DNA of 64,000 nucleotides, from assembly GCF_003590095.1 (NCBI RefSeq), contig NC_039501.1, forward strand, positions 186,001-250,000, given 5' to 3'. Below, in pieces: positions 48,383 to 60,572 of this stretch. The translations under genes and the position numbers were made by a program. The notes beneath the pieces were generated by a model, which searched no databases, had not been told where the DNA came from, and was given only the letters and a program-made list of their open reading frames with translations. Each line of letters begins with the position of its first letter. Within the stretch, counting starts at the first letter, position 1. The DNA comes from Trichoplusia ni. Its lineage: Eukaryota > Arthropoda > Insecta > Lepidoptera > Noctuidae.

Positions 48383-50329
48383 ATATTATGAAGGATAACA
48401 TTATTTAATTATATTATTTTATTGTTCCTCTCTCGTTACCAAGTGTAATTAATTTTTAAATTAATTTAGATTACATTTTGTGTATTTTAGTACTGAAGGA
48501 GAAAAATAGAGAGATGGGGACTTGGACTGATTATAAAATGTATTCCTAAATCCACATACATTTGGGTATACTTTGTAAGTCCTTCAGTTAATAATTAATT
48601 GTATAGTTTTGTAATGTAAAGTACGCTTCTAGTATTATTTATTCATTCTATTTCTATTTGACGGAAATAAAAAGGAGGGTTTCATCTGCTACCTCCGTTC
48701 GTACGATTTTTCTCGTTGCAACAAAAGTTTTCGTCCCAAAAATTATCCACGATAATAGCAGCTAGTGCTAGGATCCAGAAGATATGACAGTGAATCATCA
48801 CTTGCACAGTGATGCCACATCACTTAAAAATCATCATCATCATGATGATTTTGTCACCAATTAAACCAAAAACAGATACATTTACCACCAACTCTCTCTA
48901 ATGCGTTGTAACCAAGAGTGTTACAATTAACGAATTAGATTAAATCCAGTAAAAAAACTTCAAACTATAGAAATGACATTCGTTTTCGAAAATCACTTCA
49001 TTTTGATATGCCAGTTTTAAATGACCTCTATTTTATGAGCTTTGGAGTAAGTATCAGCTACAGACACAGCTCACTTCACTGAAATGATACAATGAACGCT
49101 TGCTCGGAGATCTGTAATTTGCCTATAGTCCAGACCCTAAACTCTGAGAACATCTTCCCCATTACTCCTTCAGTATTAAAACAAAGTAATCAATCATACA
49201 CAGTACAGTTTTTACTGGCTCACTGCCAGCTGAGGATAATGAAGTACCCGACTCCGCTCATTACGAACCACTCGGACTTGAGATGTGGATGTTACATTTT
49301 GTAGTTTCTTTGAGATGCTGTTTTGAAAGTTGGGGGGGTGAAGATTGTTTAATTTATCTGGGTCTTTGTAATGAATAGGTTGGTGGTTTCTGGGTTTTTT
49401 AGAAGAATAGGTAGTGAAAATTGTCATATGTCACATGACTTTTCGTCACTATCGTTTTGTTTCATCTACTATTTTTTTCTTCTTCTTTACTGAGTTCCTA
49501 TTTATGTGGTAAAATAAATAATTTTTATTTCCCGCGATACAGTAACGCAATTGCGAGTTCTCTCAAAATATACATTTTAGAAAGTCGTGTAAATAAAATT
49601 TTAATATTTTTTTCAGCGACAAGGAAAATATTTTTCTAATGAATGCATTATTATTCTAATTATGAATTAACAATAAACATCCTTATCGGATTTCCGAACG
49701 AACTGCGGCGATGGGCACAGACAACAAAACATGATACGTATCTAACTTCATTAATATCCTACAAATCACAGTAAAATTGATGTCATAACGAAGGCTTTTG
49801 TTCCAGTTTAATTATTTACATAGATTATATAGCACATATAAAATATTCATACAATTATGTTCCTGAAAACTGAGCCCAAATGTAGCCCAAACGATTCGGG
49901 CTAAATTTTGGCAATTTTGTAAAATATGCAATATTTCATTTAATAATGATTAAAATTGTAGTTTCGTGAATTTTGTGGATTTGTGGTAGAGCACGATATT
50001 AGCCACACAGCATCCAGGCCATTGGGCATTCGTTTACAGTTAGTTAACTGTAAAATGTTTACTTTTTTTTCATTTCGCTATGTATTTAATTGGTTGAAGA
50101 TATGCCTTTGTTGTTGATAAAAGCTAGAACAATATTTATAAACTGTTTGAAGTTATCTTTTAGTGCTAAGGTATTGACAATATTCCTTTCATCCTATAAA
50201 TATATGAATACATATTAAATCCTTGATTCACACTTTTACTGCTTTATCTATGATCGGTTCTTATCATTTTTTTTCCTTTATTCAAATGACTTTTTGAGAT
50301 CTTCTGCTGGACATAAGCTTTTTTTTTTG
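48383..50329. other. Intron-like, no gene seen
   Basis: Overlapping open frames on both strands at 49092-49427 suggest a repeat rather than a gene. The - strand carries TSTSQVRVVRNERSRVLHY without a known motif. Confidence 0.35.
48827..48852. repeat. 11-base perfect inverted repeat in ATC repeats
   Basis: AAAATCATCAT and ATGATGATTTT flank CATC. It arises within a short ATC microsatellite. Confidence 0.45.
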
Positions 50330-50490
50330 TCACTGGGAATAAATGCTATCACGCATCCCCTTTCCGTATACCCACAGTATACCCACTAAAAACCCACTCC
50401 GACCTCGCCTGAGTTGAGGGGGCCTGGGAGTCTATGTTGTCCAGTCCCCGACCGGCGACACCCCAAGATGCCTTCCGCATCCAGTGAGAA
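50330..50490. repeat. GC-rich repeat-like block
   Basis: ACCCACTCCGACCTCGCCTG, GAGGGGGCCTGGGAG and CCCCGACCGGCGACACCCC occur in order in AT-rich surroundings, with a duplicated TATACCCAC. It looks like a retroelement remnant, but a second copy is not in the window. Confidence 0.25.
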
Positions 50491-51867
50491 CCAGCTACCT
50501 TGCTATCTGTCTATATGCTATACCCACTGTTCTTCTATTCCTAATATCCACGTGAAACAAAATTGACATCCTAGTTGCAACATTTTGTTGTCTTGCTTAC
50601 TTTTTCGATCGAACCCCCAAAAAGGAGAGTCCCAAAAATAGATCGTCCAGTTCTCCCTTTTGACAAATGTTTCCTGTTTTAATCAAAATTTGGGCACAAA
50701 AAATAAATCGTGGTAACTCAACTGCGAAGCTTCCTCACATTTATAATCCCGCCGTTAAAATGGCGCGCATTCGTCAGCGCTCGTCCCACAGTATTTAGCA
50801 TTGGTAATTACAACTGCATGCTATAAAGCTTAGCCGTTTTGGAGCTGAAACGGTGTGATTTATGTTCGCTTGTATGATTTAGTGGATGGTTTATAGTAGA
50901 TTAGTTATTTTTTATTTAATGTTTGTTGAGTTTAGAAATGTTTTTTAAAGTTAGATTAAAATACGTAATTAGACGAAGATTTTTCATCAGACAGAAAAAT
51001 GTTTTACGGAAGCTCTATTTTTATACAAAGAGTTTAATCATTATCTTGTTTAAACATTAACCTCCAGTAAAAAGCTGAGTATTTTGAGAGCTCCCAAAAT
51101 GTTCTTTATAAACCACGTGCCGAGGTAATGGACGAAAAGTAATATAGTTTACAAGTCCGCTTCACTCCGCTCTCACGCGAACTTTGGAGTGGGGTACACA
51201 TTCAAAAAATAAAAGAACCGTAACGAATTTAAAATATCCAAGAATATATTTCCCGGAAAATCCTAAGTTTTTCATAAGAAAACACCTCAGAGCTTCCTTC
51301 AAAACTAGGAACGAACAAAATCTGCGAGAGAACACAATATAACGATATTACCCACTGCAGCGAAGCGAATTACGAATCAGAATCCCCTAGACAAAGCGAA
51401 ACCCACCTTATTTTCTACTGACAGCTCACAAAATCCTTTAACACTACTCCAGAGAAATGTAAAATAGAAAATTAGACTCTACATCTGTAGTTTTAAAATT
51501 CAATTTTCAATAAAAGCAATTCCGCTTCTGTTATGAAAAGGTAATGATTTTTCGATTGTGAGCTCTATCGTTTTCGCATTAAGATGCAAAATTGTTTGTT
51601 TCGAATTAAATGTTTGTATTTTGCCGGTGGAATTTTGGATACATTTACTTACCTTACACTAAATGCTGTTCAATTTCATTGTAACAGGCTTAAGTGTGAA
51701 CATTTTGTCATAGCTTTACACTGGCAGCGTTTTATTAAAAACGCTGTTTTATTTATGAAGCTATGAAAAACACAGTGATGTTAACAAGCTGGTGATACCT
51801 GTAGTGGCAAAGAAAACAAAGCAGGTTTTATTTAAATAACTGATTCAACCAACCATCCCGGTCCTGG

Positions 51868-51940
51868 GCTGGTTGGCGCTCTGTGGGGGAGGCCTACGTT
51901 CAGCAGTGGACGGCGATAGGCTGAGATGAGGATGATGATT
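51868..51940 (+). mobile_element. LINE 3' end with GATGAT tail
   Basis: GGGCTGGTTGGCGCTCTGTG, GGGGAGGCCTACGTTCAGCA and GTGGACGGCGATAGGCTGAG end in GATGAGGATGATGAT. This is the typical 3' end of abundant lepidopteran non-LTR elements, probably the RTE clade. No coding part is attached. Confidence 0.6.
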
Positions 51941-52300
51941 ATGAACTGATTCAAAAGTTTTTTGAATAAAGAAGATGTCCCTATTATTTATTTAATGAAA
52001 CCTAAAAATAGTAGGTTTTATCACCAATACCGAACTTAAATTTGAAAATCGCTGAGGATTTTTTGTTGCAGTTTGCTTTATTTTCGTTATTTACATAACA
52101 CAGGTAACACTTTGTGTTATTATTGTATATTATCCGCACAATATTACCAGGTGATAAAAGTAGCTTTTGTGTTGATATCAGCTACCTAAATACCTAATGA
52201 GTCTGAAGACGTTATGATACAAACATGCATATTATGCAAACTTTCGCTTGTTCAATAATTTATTGTGATAAATCTGATTTAAAGTGACTTTTTACTATGT

Positions 52301-52530
52301 TACTAGTGCACGTGTTGCACGCGACTTTTTTTCATAAATAACACGGAAGACCCGTACTGTACATGTTTCATTGTCTCTTCCTTTTTACAAGTATCATAGC
52401 CTGATATTAAGTATTGTGTAGTCACCCTCAAGAAATGGCCTATGACTGAAAAAAATATGTAGAGCAGTAATTTCCGACATAAACGCCTACAAACAAACTT
52501 TTCAACATTATATAATATTAGTATAGATTA
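52301..52530 (+). mobile_element. Short retroelement, distant relative of family A
   Basis: It starts TACTAGTGCACGTGTTGCACG and ends CATTATATAATATTAGTATAG, with ACAAACAAACTTTTCAAC before the tail as in family A. The middle is strongly diverged. Confidence 0.35.
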
Positions 52531-52560
52531 TTAAAATACAAATCCAAAGCTTTTGCGTTA

Positions 52561-52779
52561 AAGACATCTTCTATCCTCATTCCTACATATACCTGAGACT
52601 AGTTCCCAAGCCGCCCCTGTATCCAATGTCGCTAGTGTACACAATATTGACCACTTTACCTGACCTACCGCAATCCCTCGCTCACGAGAACAAAAACCTA
52701 TCGAGTGGGAATTCAATTCCAAGTGGATGGGTTCTGTGTAAGATGTAAAATAACGTGTGTGCTTTTGAATTGATAATAT
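52561..52779 (-). pseudogene. 73-codon open frame without start codon, probable transposon remnant
   Basis: On the - strand the frame is open from just after a TAA (52782-52780) to a TAA at 52560-52558. It includes HTRYFTSYTEPIHLELNSHS, IGFCSRERGIAVGQVKW and SILCTLATLDTGAAWELVSG. That is long for DNA of this base composition and it has no ATG. It directly adjoins a short degenerate repeat copy (52301-52530), which favours a repetitive-element origin. No catalytic motif is visible, and the family is not recognised. Confidence 0.3.
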
Positions 52780-53523
52780 TTATGAAATTTTGTTTTGTTT
52801 TTTGTTATGTTAGAAATGGAAGTTGGATCTACATATTACGGTTTATTTATTAAACTGATTGTCAGGTTTAATATAGTGAATAAATATCTCTGTTTTAGTA
52901 TTCGTTAATAGAAATGTTGAAATGATATTTTTGAACTGTAAAATCTGTCAAGAATTAACGTAACTTTTGTAGAGTTTAGACAAAAATAAAAGCTTTCTGT
53001 TATTTTAATGACGACGGACGCATTTACAGACTAACAAATTAATAAACAATTAAACAAACAGGAAGATATCCAAATCATCGGAAAGACATATAGCTTACCA
53101 ATGTTTTTTTTCGCAACTCTTCAGATACCTAACTCTAAAACCAGATAGAAAAAAGAGAGCTCTAGTTATACTGGCCCGAGTCGTGAAACCAAATAGTGGA
53201 AGCCGTATGAAGTTGATAGTATCCAGTTGGCGCGATGGGATTTGAGTGCGGTTTGACGGCAATCTGTTGTACAATGTGATATTCGTAACAGGCTGGAGAT
53301 GTGTAGGTTTTTTTGTTAGTATTCTTTGCATGTGCACTGAAGATGTTTTGTTCTAGCCATATTAAACAATATATGAATTTGGCCGCCGTGAAGTTTAAGG
53401 AGGTGTTATGTTATAAACTACAAAAGGCTTTTGAAAATACTTAAAAATGATGTGGTAATAGTAGCTGGTTAATGTTGAACCTGATACATTTTGGATTATA
53501 AATAAAGTATTGAACTGCTTTAT

Positions 53524-53860
53524 CATAATCCTAGTCTTTTCCCAACTATTTTGGGGTCGGCATCCAATCTAACGGGATGAAGATAAGTACCATAGTTTTA
53601 CAAGGAGCGACTGCCTATCTGACCTCCTCAACCCAGTTAGCTGGACAACACGATACCCCTTAGTAAGACTTGTTATCAGACTTTCTAGCTTTTGACAACC
53701 AGTAGCGGCTATTAAAAATGTGTAAATAACAGCCGGGACTCACAATTTAACGTGATTTTAATTTTTACATAGATGGTCCCTCATCGACGGACCAACCGGA
53801 TCAATCTTAGCTTAAATTATGATACATCAACTTGTGCAGCTGTAACTTAGCAGCAAACAC
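53524..53860 (-). mobile_element. 5S rRNA-derived SINE, diverged copy
   Basis: This is the same family and orientation as 27662-28018. The - strand reads CCGGTTGGTCCG and GATGAGGGACCATC in the 5S-like head (53772-53832), then CAGATAGGCAGTCGC and CCCCAAAATAGTTGGG near the tail. Substitutions and small deletions throughout, including in the 5S-like control region, suggest an old, inactive insertion. Confidence 0.6.
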
Positions 53861-54074
53861 ACAATTTAAGCTTTAAAACAATTCTTGTATCAAACACAAA
53901 GTAAAACAAAAAGTGTTTCCCACCGGGTCGCGGGTTCGAACCCTATGCCAGGCGGAGCGAGACGCCGATATTAATATTAACACGTTCCGTGGGAACCGAG
54001 TACGCTGTGTGATACGAAGTGTTTGGTTTGATTGCTGGGTAAGGAAAAACTTACTTACAAATGGATATATTATA

Positions 54075-54222
54075 ATCAATCCCCGTGTAAGACAAGCATT
54101 TGTGTGATCCACGAATGCTTGTTCTGAGTCTGGGTGTCATTGTGCATGTGGATTGTATGTTCGTGAAACACGCCGCGACACAAGGAATAAAATTCCTTGA
54201 TGCGAGAGTTGTTTTTTTAAAG
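54075..54222 (+). mobile_element. tRNA-derived SINE, 5' truncated but with intact body
   Basis: CCCCGTGTAAGACAAGCATT, CGAATGCTTGTTCTGAG and TCTGGGTGTCATTGTGCATG are followed by the tail CGCGACACAAGGAATAAA and TTGATGCGAGAG. A separate B-box-like GGGTTCGAACCC at 53929-53942 lies about 135 bases upstream, and a different insertion probably separates it from the body. Confidence 0.6.
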
Positions 54223-55311
54223 AGAAAAGAAATCTGAGATATTTTCTCATGGGTTTTAGAATGTATTTGAGTAACTTGTAAATCGCTTCAACAATTTGTC
54301 ATGGATACAAAAGTTTTTCAGTTAATATGGCAATATTACAAACATCCTACATGTTTTGGTAAAGTCCGGCTATACTTAATATTGCTGCTTAATAGTGTTT
54401 CTGTTCATAAATATAAACCTCTAGTAACACAGATGTTATACTTTAAACAAGATGTCCCGCTTACCCGATCGGATGTCTTCAGTAAAATATTGGCAAAGCA
54501 CTAGTTGGATGTAAAAAGGAGTTCCGTACTACTAAATTATTAATAAATTATTAACAAAATAAATTAAAGCTATAAAGAAAGAGGTAGAACGCAAAGGAGG
54601 CTTTATTGTCTTATTAAAATTATGATGGGACATTCTACCAAGGACTATACATACCCTTTGCCTTAAAAACAGACATGTCTAATCCAAGGCAGATGCAGAA
54701 CAGCCAATTTTTAAGCCAGAAGTTGTTCCATATAATATAGGACGTACGTATTGTATTCAGCTAAATTTGGTTAAACTAAAAGACAAAACAAAACCAAACC
54801 AAATTATATATAGGTATATCTGAGAAAAAGCGAAAAATACACATCCTACGGTTATTACGTACAACCTAGTTCTAGTTAATACAGTCATTCGGGATTAATA
54901 ATTTACCTAAGCAACCCTAAACCATCTGCTTATCACCGCGCTATTCGCATGGTGTAGGCAGGTTAATACGAGATCAGTTCGCAAGAACCCACTGGAGCAG
55001 TTAATGAGGTGGAACAGAGTTATGAGCAATAGTTTCCGTGAGAAATACGCTTTTTTGCTATACTCCTTTCTACCATAATGGTAGTAATTGTTATAGGGAT
55101 GATTAGTATAAAACATTTATTGTATTTCGTTAATTTGATGGGGAGCTTCTCTCTATAGTAAGGCTTTGGCTGGAATAGGCTTGATAGTAAAAGGGCTTAT
55201 AGACTGATAAAAAGTAATTTGTGTTTTGTTTATGGCTCAAAGAGCCTTTCGGTAAAATATTGGAAGTTGAATTGGTATTTGATTTGAGATTTTCTTGCAC
55301 ACTTCTTTTAA

Positions 55312-55440
55312 AAACAACTCCCTCATTGAGGAATTTAATCCTTGTCGCAGGGGATTTACTCAGGACAATAATTCGTGGATCTAACAAACGTTTTTCCTTC
55401 GCGGGGATCGAATCCATGACGTGTTGCGCTCAGTGGGTTT
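55312..55440 (-). mobile_element. tRNA-derived SINE, internally deleted
   Basis: The - strand has the B box TGGATTCGATCCCCGCG, ACGAATTATTGTCCTGAG and the tail CGACAAGGATTAAATTCC. The GGGTGTC module between them is missing. Confidence 0.5.
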
Positions 55441-56433
55441 GGTTTAATGAAAACCCCCTCAGAATGTTCGTTAGTATGGAAAGTAGAAAGAGGTCAAAAA
55501 TTTGCAAAAAATGTCTTGTTTTTTAGTTTTTTTCTCGAATAGTTTTCAAATAAGCTAAGCTAAATTAAAAGCATGAATAGAACAACATTTGAGACCAACA
55601 TTACTAAACAATATCACAGGTACAGCACACAACACTAAAATACAGTTACCCAGGTTACCATAGCAACGCGTAATCTGTTTCCCCAACCTTGACATGCCAA
55701 GGGCAGTTACAAAAGGAAGATTATATCATAAAGAGGAGTGTCTTCATTGAAAGGTAAACCTTCTGATACAAGAAGGTCAATATTAAGGTCATGTTTCTAT
55801 TTTGAAAGAAGATATGACATTTTGACATGTTCTCATTTGGCTTCTTGGTGTCTCTTTCGATCAGAATTTAGGGCTAGATTAAAAAAAACCGTTACGTGCG
55901 ATTCGGACTTGCAACAGTAGGAGTTAATTACTAGGAAGGTTGATAAAAGAAAATGGTCACCAATCAAATTCATAACTTTACCAATCGCAGCTTAACCTCA
56001 ACTTTTGTTGTTTAAAGTGCACCATATATATTCTTATTCAAATCTTTATTTGACAGTTGATATAAACTACTAATTTAAGCACTGGAAGACTAGGTAATCT
56101 TAATAAAATCTAGATATTTCAGCCATTGAACATAAAACGCCAAGGACTCGAAACAAAACAGAAGTTGCTATTCCCATAGTTATTCGAAAGCTGTTATTAT
56201 TATAAAGATGTATACGTGCAGGGTGTAACCTTGGTCGCCGGACTCACGCTCCGGTGCGCACTCCTTGAGAACAACTTACACGGTGCGGATACGACACGAT
56301 AACGTAACATTTGAAACAGTAATATAGAACTTGTAAAAGTAATTTTATTAAGCACAATTTTTTTCTATTGTTTCAAATGTAGCTTTAGGTTAACGTATAA
56401 TATCGTTTTGATTTTTAGTCTACTTTATTTATG

Positions 56434-56490
56434 TTTCACACACATTCAAGTCACATGCGCTAAGATATTCAGTCGCAATACAAGCGTTCC
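56434..56490 (-). mobile_element. tRNA-derived SINE body fragment
   Basis: Only part of the central module survives, GCGCATGTGACTTGAATG preceded by GAATATCTTA. It is assigned by similarity to 45430-45602. Confidence 0.3.
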
Positions 56491-56636
56491 GACATGTCCT
56501 TCATAGTGGGTCTGAAGTGGCCTAATGACTTTTGAGACGAGATTAACTAGATATCGAAGCGGATTGTGTGGGATTTAATTAATGATTTATTTTACTGAAT
56601 GCGTAATTTTCTGTTAAATTGAAGAATGGAAGATAC

Positions 56637-56688
56637 AACCTGGTGACGGATAAATGGACAGAGTCACAGTGTTGCTCTTTACCCATTG
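56637..56688 (+). repeat. Repeat family H, fragment
   Basis: AACCTGGTGACGGATAAATG and GACAGAGTCACAGTGTTGC follow the family order CCTGGTGACAGACAGACGG, then GAGTC. Confidence 0.35.
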
Positions 56689-57071
56689 CTTACAAAACTT
56701 TAAACCAACTTATTACTAAAAAAAATCTCTAAAAAACCACTACACTTACAAAAACCTACTCTACCCCAATCTACATAAGCTTCAATATCAAACCAACACA
56801 TAATCGTATAGTATAAACAGCCCCACAGCCGGTACTCGCGGCGGATAACCGCGATCCACGGGCCAGTGCGCACGGCAGCTTTTATTGTAGCAGTGTGAGG
56901 CAGGCTCTATGCGCGGTGACATTCACCTTCAAAACGACCATAGTTATTACTGTACATATAGGTTACTTATAATACTGATAACAATCATATTATGATTATT
57001 AAGTAATTGGGAAGATACTGATTTTCAAAAAATATGAAAAAAAATAAAAATGTCACGAAGTACATTATCTT

Positions 57072-57116
57072 GCTCGTGATACTATCATTTGTCCTGGGTA
57101 AGAGTCGAACTCACTA
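57072..57116 (-). mobile_element. tRNA-derived SINE fragment, variant subfamily
   Basis: The - strand has AGTTCGACTCTTACCCAGG followed by ACAAATGATAGTATCA, the same variant as 26762-26850. Confidence 0.4.
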
Positions 57117-57604
57117 CTGAATTTAACAAAGGATAGGTCAAGACGGATTGACAAAAGTTTTTTTTTCTAATTTGAAATATTTGAAACGAACGAAAGAAAT
57201 AAACAATCTGTAATCAAAATATCTGCTGAAATATTAGTGTCCTGCTGCTGATCGAAAACCGCACTTTTATGATTTTATTAACCTTCCCCTATGTGTAATT
57301 AACAGATGGCTATTTTTGTTAAAGAACATAAGCACACAACCAACTTTTTATAAAAAGTACCTACAGCCCCAAACCTGGCGATTTTTGGGAAAAAATGACA
57401 GCTATCTCAGGTTAAATTAAAGATTAATTATAATTAACAAAATAAATTCATCCAAATCGAAGTTCTGAGGCAACACACATTAAAAAATACAGACGAAATA
57501 AGAATCTCCTCTTTACGATAGTTGAAAAGTAAAATAAATTCATATTTTTAAAACACCAGACATTTATAACTGACAATACAAATATAATGTTCATGACTCT
57601 TGAT

Positions 57605-57662
57605 AGTAACTAGTCAGGCTGCCACAATAAATACGCGTGAGTAAACCGTTACATCATTTATT
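57605..57662 (+). repeat. Repeat family G fragment
   Basis: GTAACTAGTCAGGCTGCC and ATACGCGTGAGTAAACCG match 34323-34375. Confidence 0.35.
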
Positions 57663-57810
57663 AATTCTTATAATTGGTTACAATTCTACACGAACTAAAC
57701 AAAAAAATACCAACAACAGAATGCTCACCGATCCCCTACACTCTTAACATCCTACATCCTTATCTTAACCGTCGGCGTCGCGCGGAGCCATTGAGGCGCG
57801 CTTCCTACAG

Positions 57811-57861
57811 GATACGGCGTAGTGGCGCGACCAACTGGAATCGTGAGGGTTAAATGGACAG
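57811..57861 (+). CDS. Candidate 51-base internal coding exon (phase 1 to 1)
   Basis: The exon follows CTTCCTACAG and ends TGGACAG before the donor GTAAGGGG at 57862. Only one frame is open. It starts with two bases completing a codon and reads YGVVARPTGIVRVKWT plus one base. Incoming and outgoing phase are both 1, the phase in which the exon at 18226-18289 ends. Joining the two yields LCYG-G-YGVVA-RPTG, a hydrophobic core with V at -3 and A at -1, a good signal-peptidase site. The polypyrimidine tract is short and GC-rich, a weakness. The - strand is also open here (57752-57887) and gives a competing reading. No domain is recognised in so short a segment. If real, the intervening intron is about 39.5 kb. 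Confidence 0.32.
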
Positions 57862-57919
57862 GTAAGGGGTCCTGTATGTGGATTAAAGTGGAGAAGCAAA
57901 CATGTTCGTGAGCCTGCCT

Positions 57920-58018
57920 GATAAACTGGCCTGTCGGTTTAGCGGTTAGTAGTTCGATTCCCACCCAGGACAAATGTTTGTGTGATGAGCACAATCATTT
58001 GCTATGCGTCTCAGTGTA
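57920..58018 (+). mobile_element. tRNA-derived SINE, variant subfamily
   Basis: The A-box-like TCGGTTTAGCGGTTAGTAG and the B box AGTTCGATTCCCACCC (57951-57966) are followed by AGGACAAATGTTTGTGTG and ATTTGCTATGCGTCTCAGTG. It lies about 60 bases after the exon candidate ending at 57861. Confidence 0.55.
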
Positions 58019-59024
58019 TTTTATCTATCAGTCGTCTAGTATCTACTCATAATACAAGCTTCGTTAGATTGATGCATGATTTAGCCATGGGGGAGTGAAA
58101 CAAATAACTATATTTTATGAAATTGTAAACAATGACAATTTATAATTCCAGTAGATCATGAATCCTTTAACAATATCAAAACGACGAAACGAAAATAATT
58201 TCATTCCGTGGCTATTAATAGAGGCCCCAATTGAAAGTTTTAGAGTAAAACACTTTTACCAAGAATTTATCGTATATCGATTTTGTGTTAATTCCTGTTT
58301 TGTTTTACTTCTTGATGTACGGGACCCTTGAACGGTAGGTATAATGTCTCATTGTTCTTGTGACAGCTTGGCCTAGCGACAAATTTTTAACATAATTATG
58401 TAGGCAGCAGACGACACGCTTTTTTCATGTATCTACCTCTCTGCCAATCACAATAGCAGACAACCTAATCCAATTCAAACAATTTGCATTGACTTGCTTT
58501 TCCTTCTGTAACTTTAAAAAGCTTGAAGTAACAACAAATGCAAAACATTTCACACAATAGCACAATATACGGAACACAACAATACAACGTTCCTGTTCAC
58601 TTAAAAACGTTTCCCCGATACAAACGTCGTCAACGCATTACAAAGAGGTTGGATTCAAAAGATTCATTTAGCAATTAAAAACTGAACGAAAGTACGGATT
58701 GAAAAGTTCCGAACAACTCGCTTAAAACTTCATCATTCATTCATTCGTTCGTTCTTATTAAACTCCGACAATTACTGCGAATGAACGCTCCGGAAAAGAT
58801 ATTCGATGTCAACTAATGGAATATTTAAACGATTTGATTTATTAAGAAAAAGGGTGAAAGAAAAGTTTGGGAAATCTTTTTTGATTAGTCGTAGATGTTT
58901 AATTATTAATATTGTGAATTGACAGCCAATTAATATCTCATGAAAGGACAAAAGGTTCAAGACGTGTCAGTAGACCCCTACTACAATTTTCAGTATTGAA
59001 AATTGAGTGATCAGACAAAACAGC

Positions 59025-59070
59025 TCAAGTGCGAATCGGACTGATGACAACTGTGGTTCCATTACGTAAT
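59025..59070 (+). repeat. Repeat family H, fragment
   Basis: TCAAGTGCGAATCGGACTGA and TGTGGTTCCATTACG correspond to the start of the family (AAGTGCGAGTCGGACTC, then GGTTCCGTAC). Confidence 0.4.
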
Positions 59071-60169
59071 AAATAATACAGACAAACAGTTAGTTTTTTA
59101 CTTAAAAAAGTAATTATAATCGATGTATTAAATTAATTGGAAAAGCAGAATGCATAAAATTTACGGATACGATTCTTTTTTTATATCTATTACACTCTAA
59201 AATCACCAACGATACCTATATTTTAGTTCGACTGTAACAGAATAAGTACAAGCAATTTGAAGGGGTTTAAATTTCATGTGAGTATAAGTACAATTCGATT
59301 TGAACTCAAACAACATTCTCTGGGGAGAGCCGAGAAAATGCCATGAAATTGTAACGAAACGACGCATTAAAATTCTATCTGTTACCAATGCTTGCTGAAG
59401 TTTTCTATGTACCATATAACGTATTGATTGAATCTGTTTTGCAGAGAACTAAGCTTGATTTATTTAAATGATGCGTATAAATGTACCTTATAAATTATGA
59501 GTACTGAAATCTAAATTTATTATATGCATACTATTTAATATTTTCTATATATCTGATTGCGATGATTTTTTTAAACTTGAAAGTATTTTTTTGGATGGTG
59601 ATAAAATCATGAAAAGTAGTTTGAAGCTAATTTAGTAATAGAGCCAGAATATGACTGTTTTTCCTAACCTCAGCCCTGCCGAATTTTGAATTATTATTAT
59701 AAAAAAACATACGTTTTTTCTTAATTTGCAAAAAAAGAGTTAAGCCGAAGATAAAATAGCAAAAAATGAACCAAACTAATAACGTATCAAAAGATATACG
59801 ATCATTACCTACAGGTTCTTCACCTGTATTTCTTTACCCCTTTTTTAATAAGACAATTCTTACCCCATACGTTTTCTAACCAGAAACAACTACACGAACA
59901 AGAAAAAAACAAACGTGACTTTAAACTCAAGCCGAGTGTTTGCCTACCTCAACTTTCTGACTGAATTGAACAACTTCTATTGCGTACTTTACGTAGTAAA
60001 TTCAATTTTGCCGCTTGTAAAAGAAGTAATGGAAAGAAAAATGTGTTTGTAAATGAATTCCTCCTTTGAATGTTTTGTTAAGTTCTAGGTAATGTGGCGG
60101 TAAATTGATAAAGTTTTGATTTTCCAGAATAGTGTTTGGAGTAGACAAGTGGTGCTAGATAAATAAAAG

Positions 60170-60189
60170 AAAAGATGACTTCATCTTTT
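60170..60189. repeat. 9-base perfect inverted repeat
   Basis: AAAAGATGA and TCATCTTTT are separated by two bases. Confidence 0.5.
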
Positions 60190-60533
60190 TGGGTCTTTGC
60201 CTTTTAGGGGTTAGTTTTTCTGCCGCAAATATCTTTTGTGATGCGAATTTTGTTTGTTTTCTATTAGTGTTTCAAATAGGCTCTAAATGTTATGAAAATT
60301 TGTTTTATTTCATGATAGTAAGTAAGTAGTTCCAAACAAACAACTTATAAATTAAATATTTTACTTGAACCAAAGAAAAAACACTATCAAAATATTTTTT
60401 CAAACTTGTCTCAATCATACATCCACCCAGACATCCTAAAACAGAACAACTTTACACCTTAACTATCTTTTGTATGCACCACAACAAATCTCATAGCACG
60501 CGCAGCACTTTCCCTCACTATTTACCCCACAGC

Positions 60534-60572
60534 ACTGTACTTACCCCGTCGTACCGTACTTACCCCCGACGT
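60534..60572 (+). repeat. Short tandem duplication
   Basis: GTACTTACCCCGTCGTACC is followed by GTACTTACCCCCGACGTAC, a 20-base unit repeated with two differences. Confidence 0.5.

Larger units (their letters stand above)
54223..57810. other. Intron-like; two GC-rich islands
   Basis: At 56222-56302 the + strand is open after GTGCAG (GVTLVAGLTLRCALLENN, then a stop). At 56820-56935 a GC-rich stretch has ACTCGCGGCGGATAACCGCG. Neither has a matching donor or recognised product. Confidence 0.3.

Noticed and set aside
53920..53990. Possible tRNA around GGGTTCGAACCC
   Set aside because: There is a good B box only; no A box or stems at the right distance.
55221..55526. 101-codon + strand open frame
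   Set aside because: It overlaps the tRNA-derived SINE at 55312-55440, whose body explains the openness.
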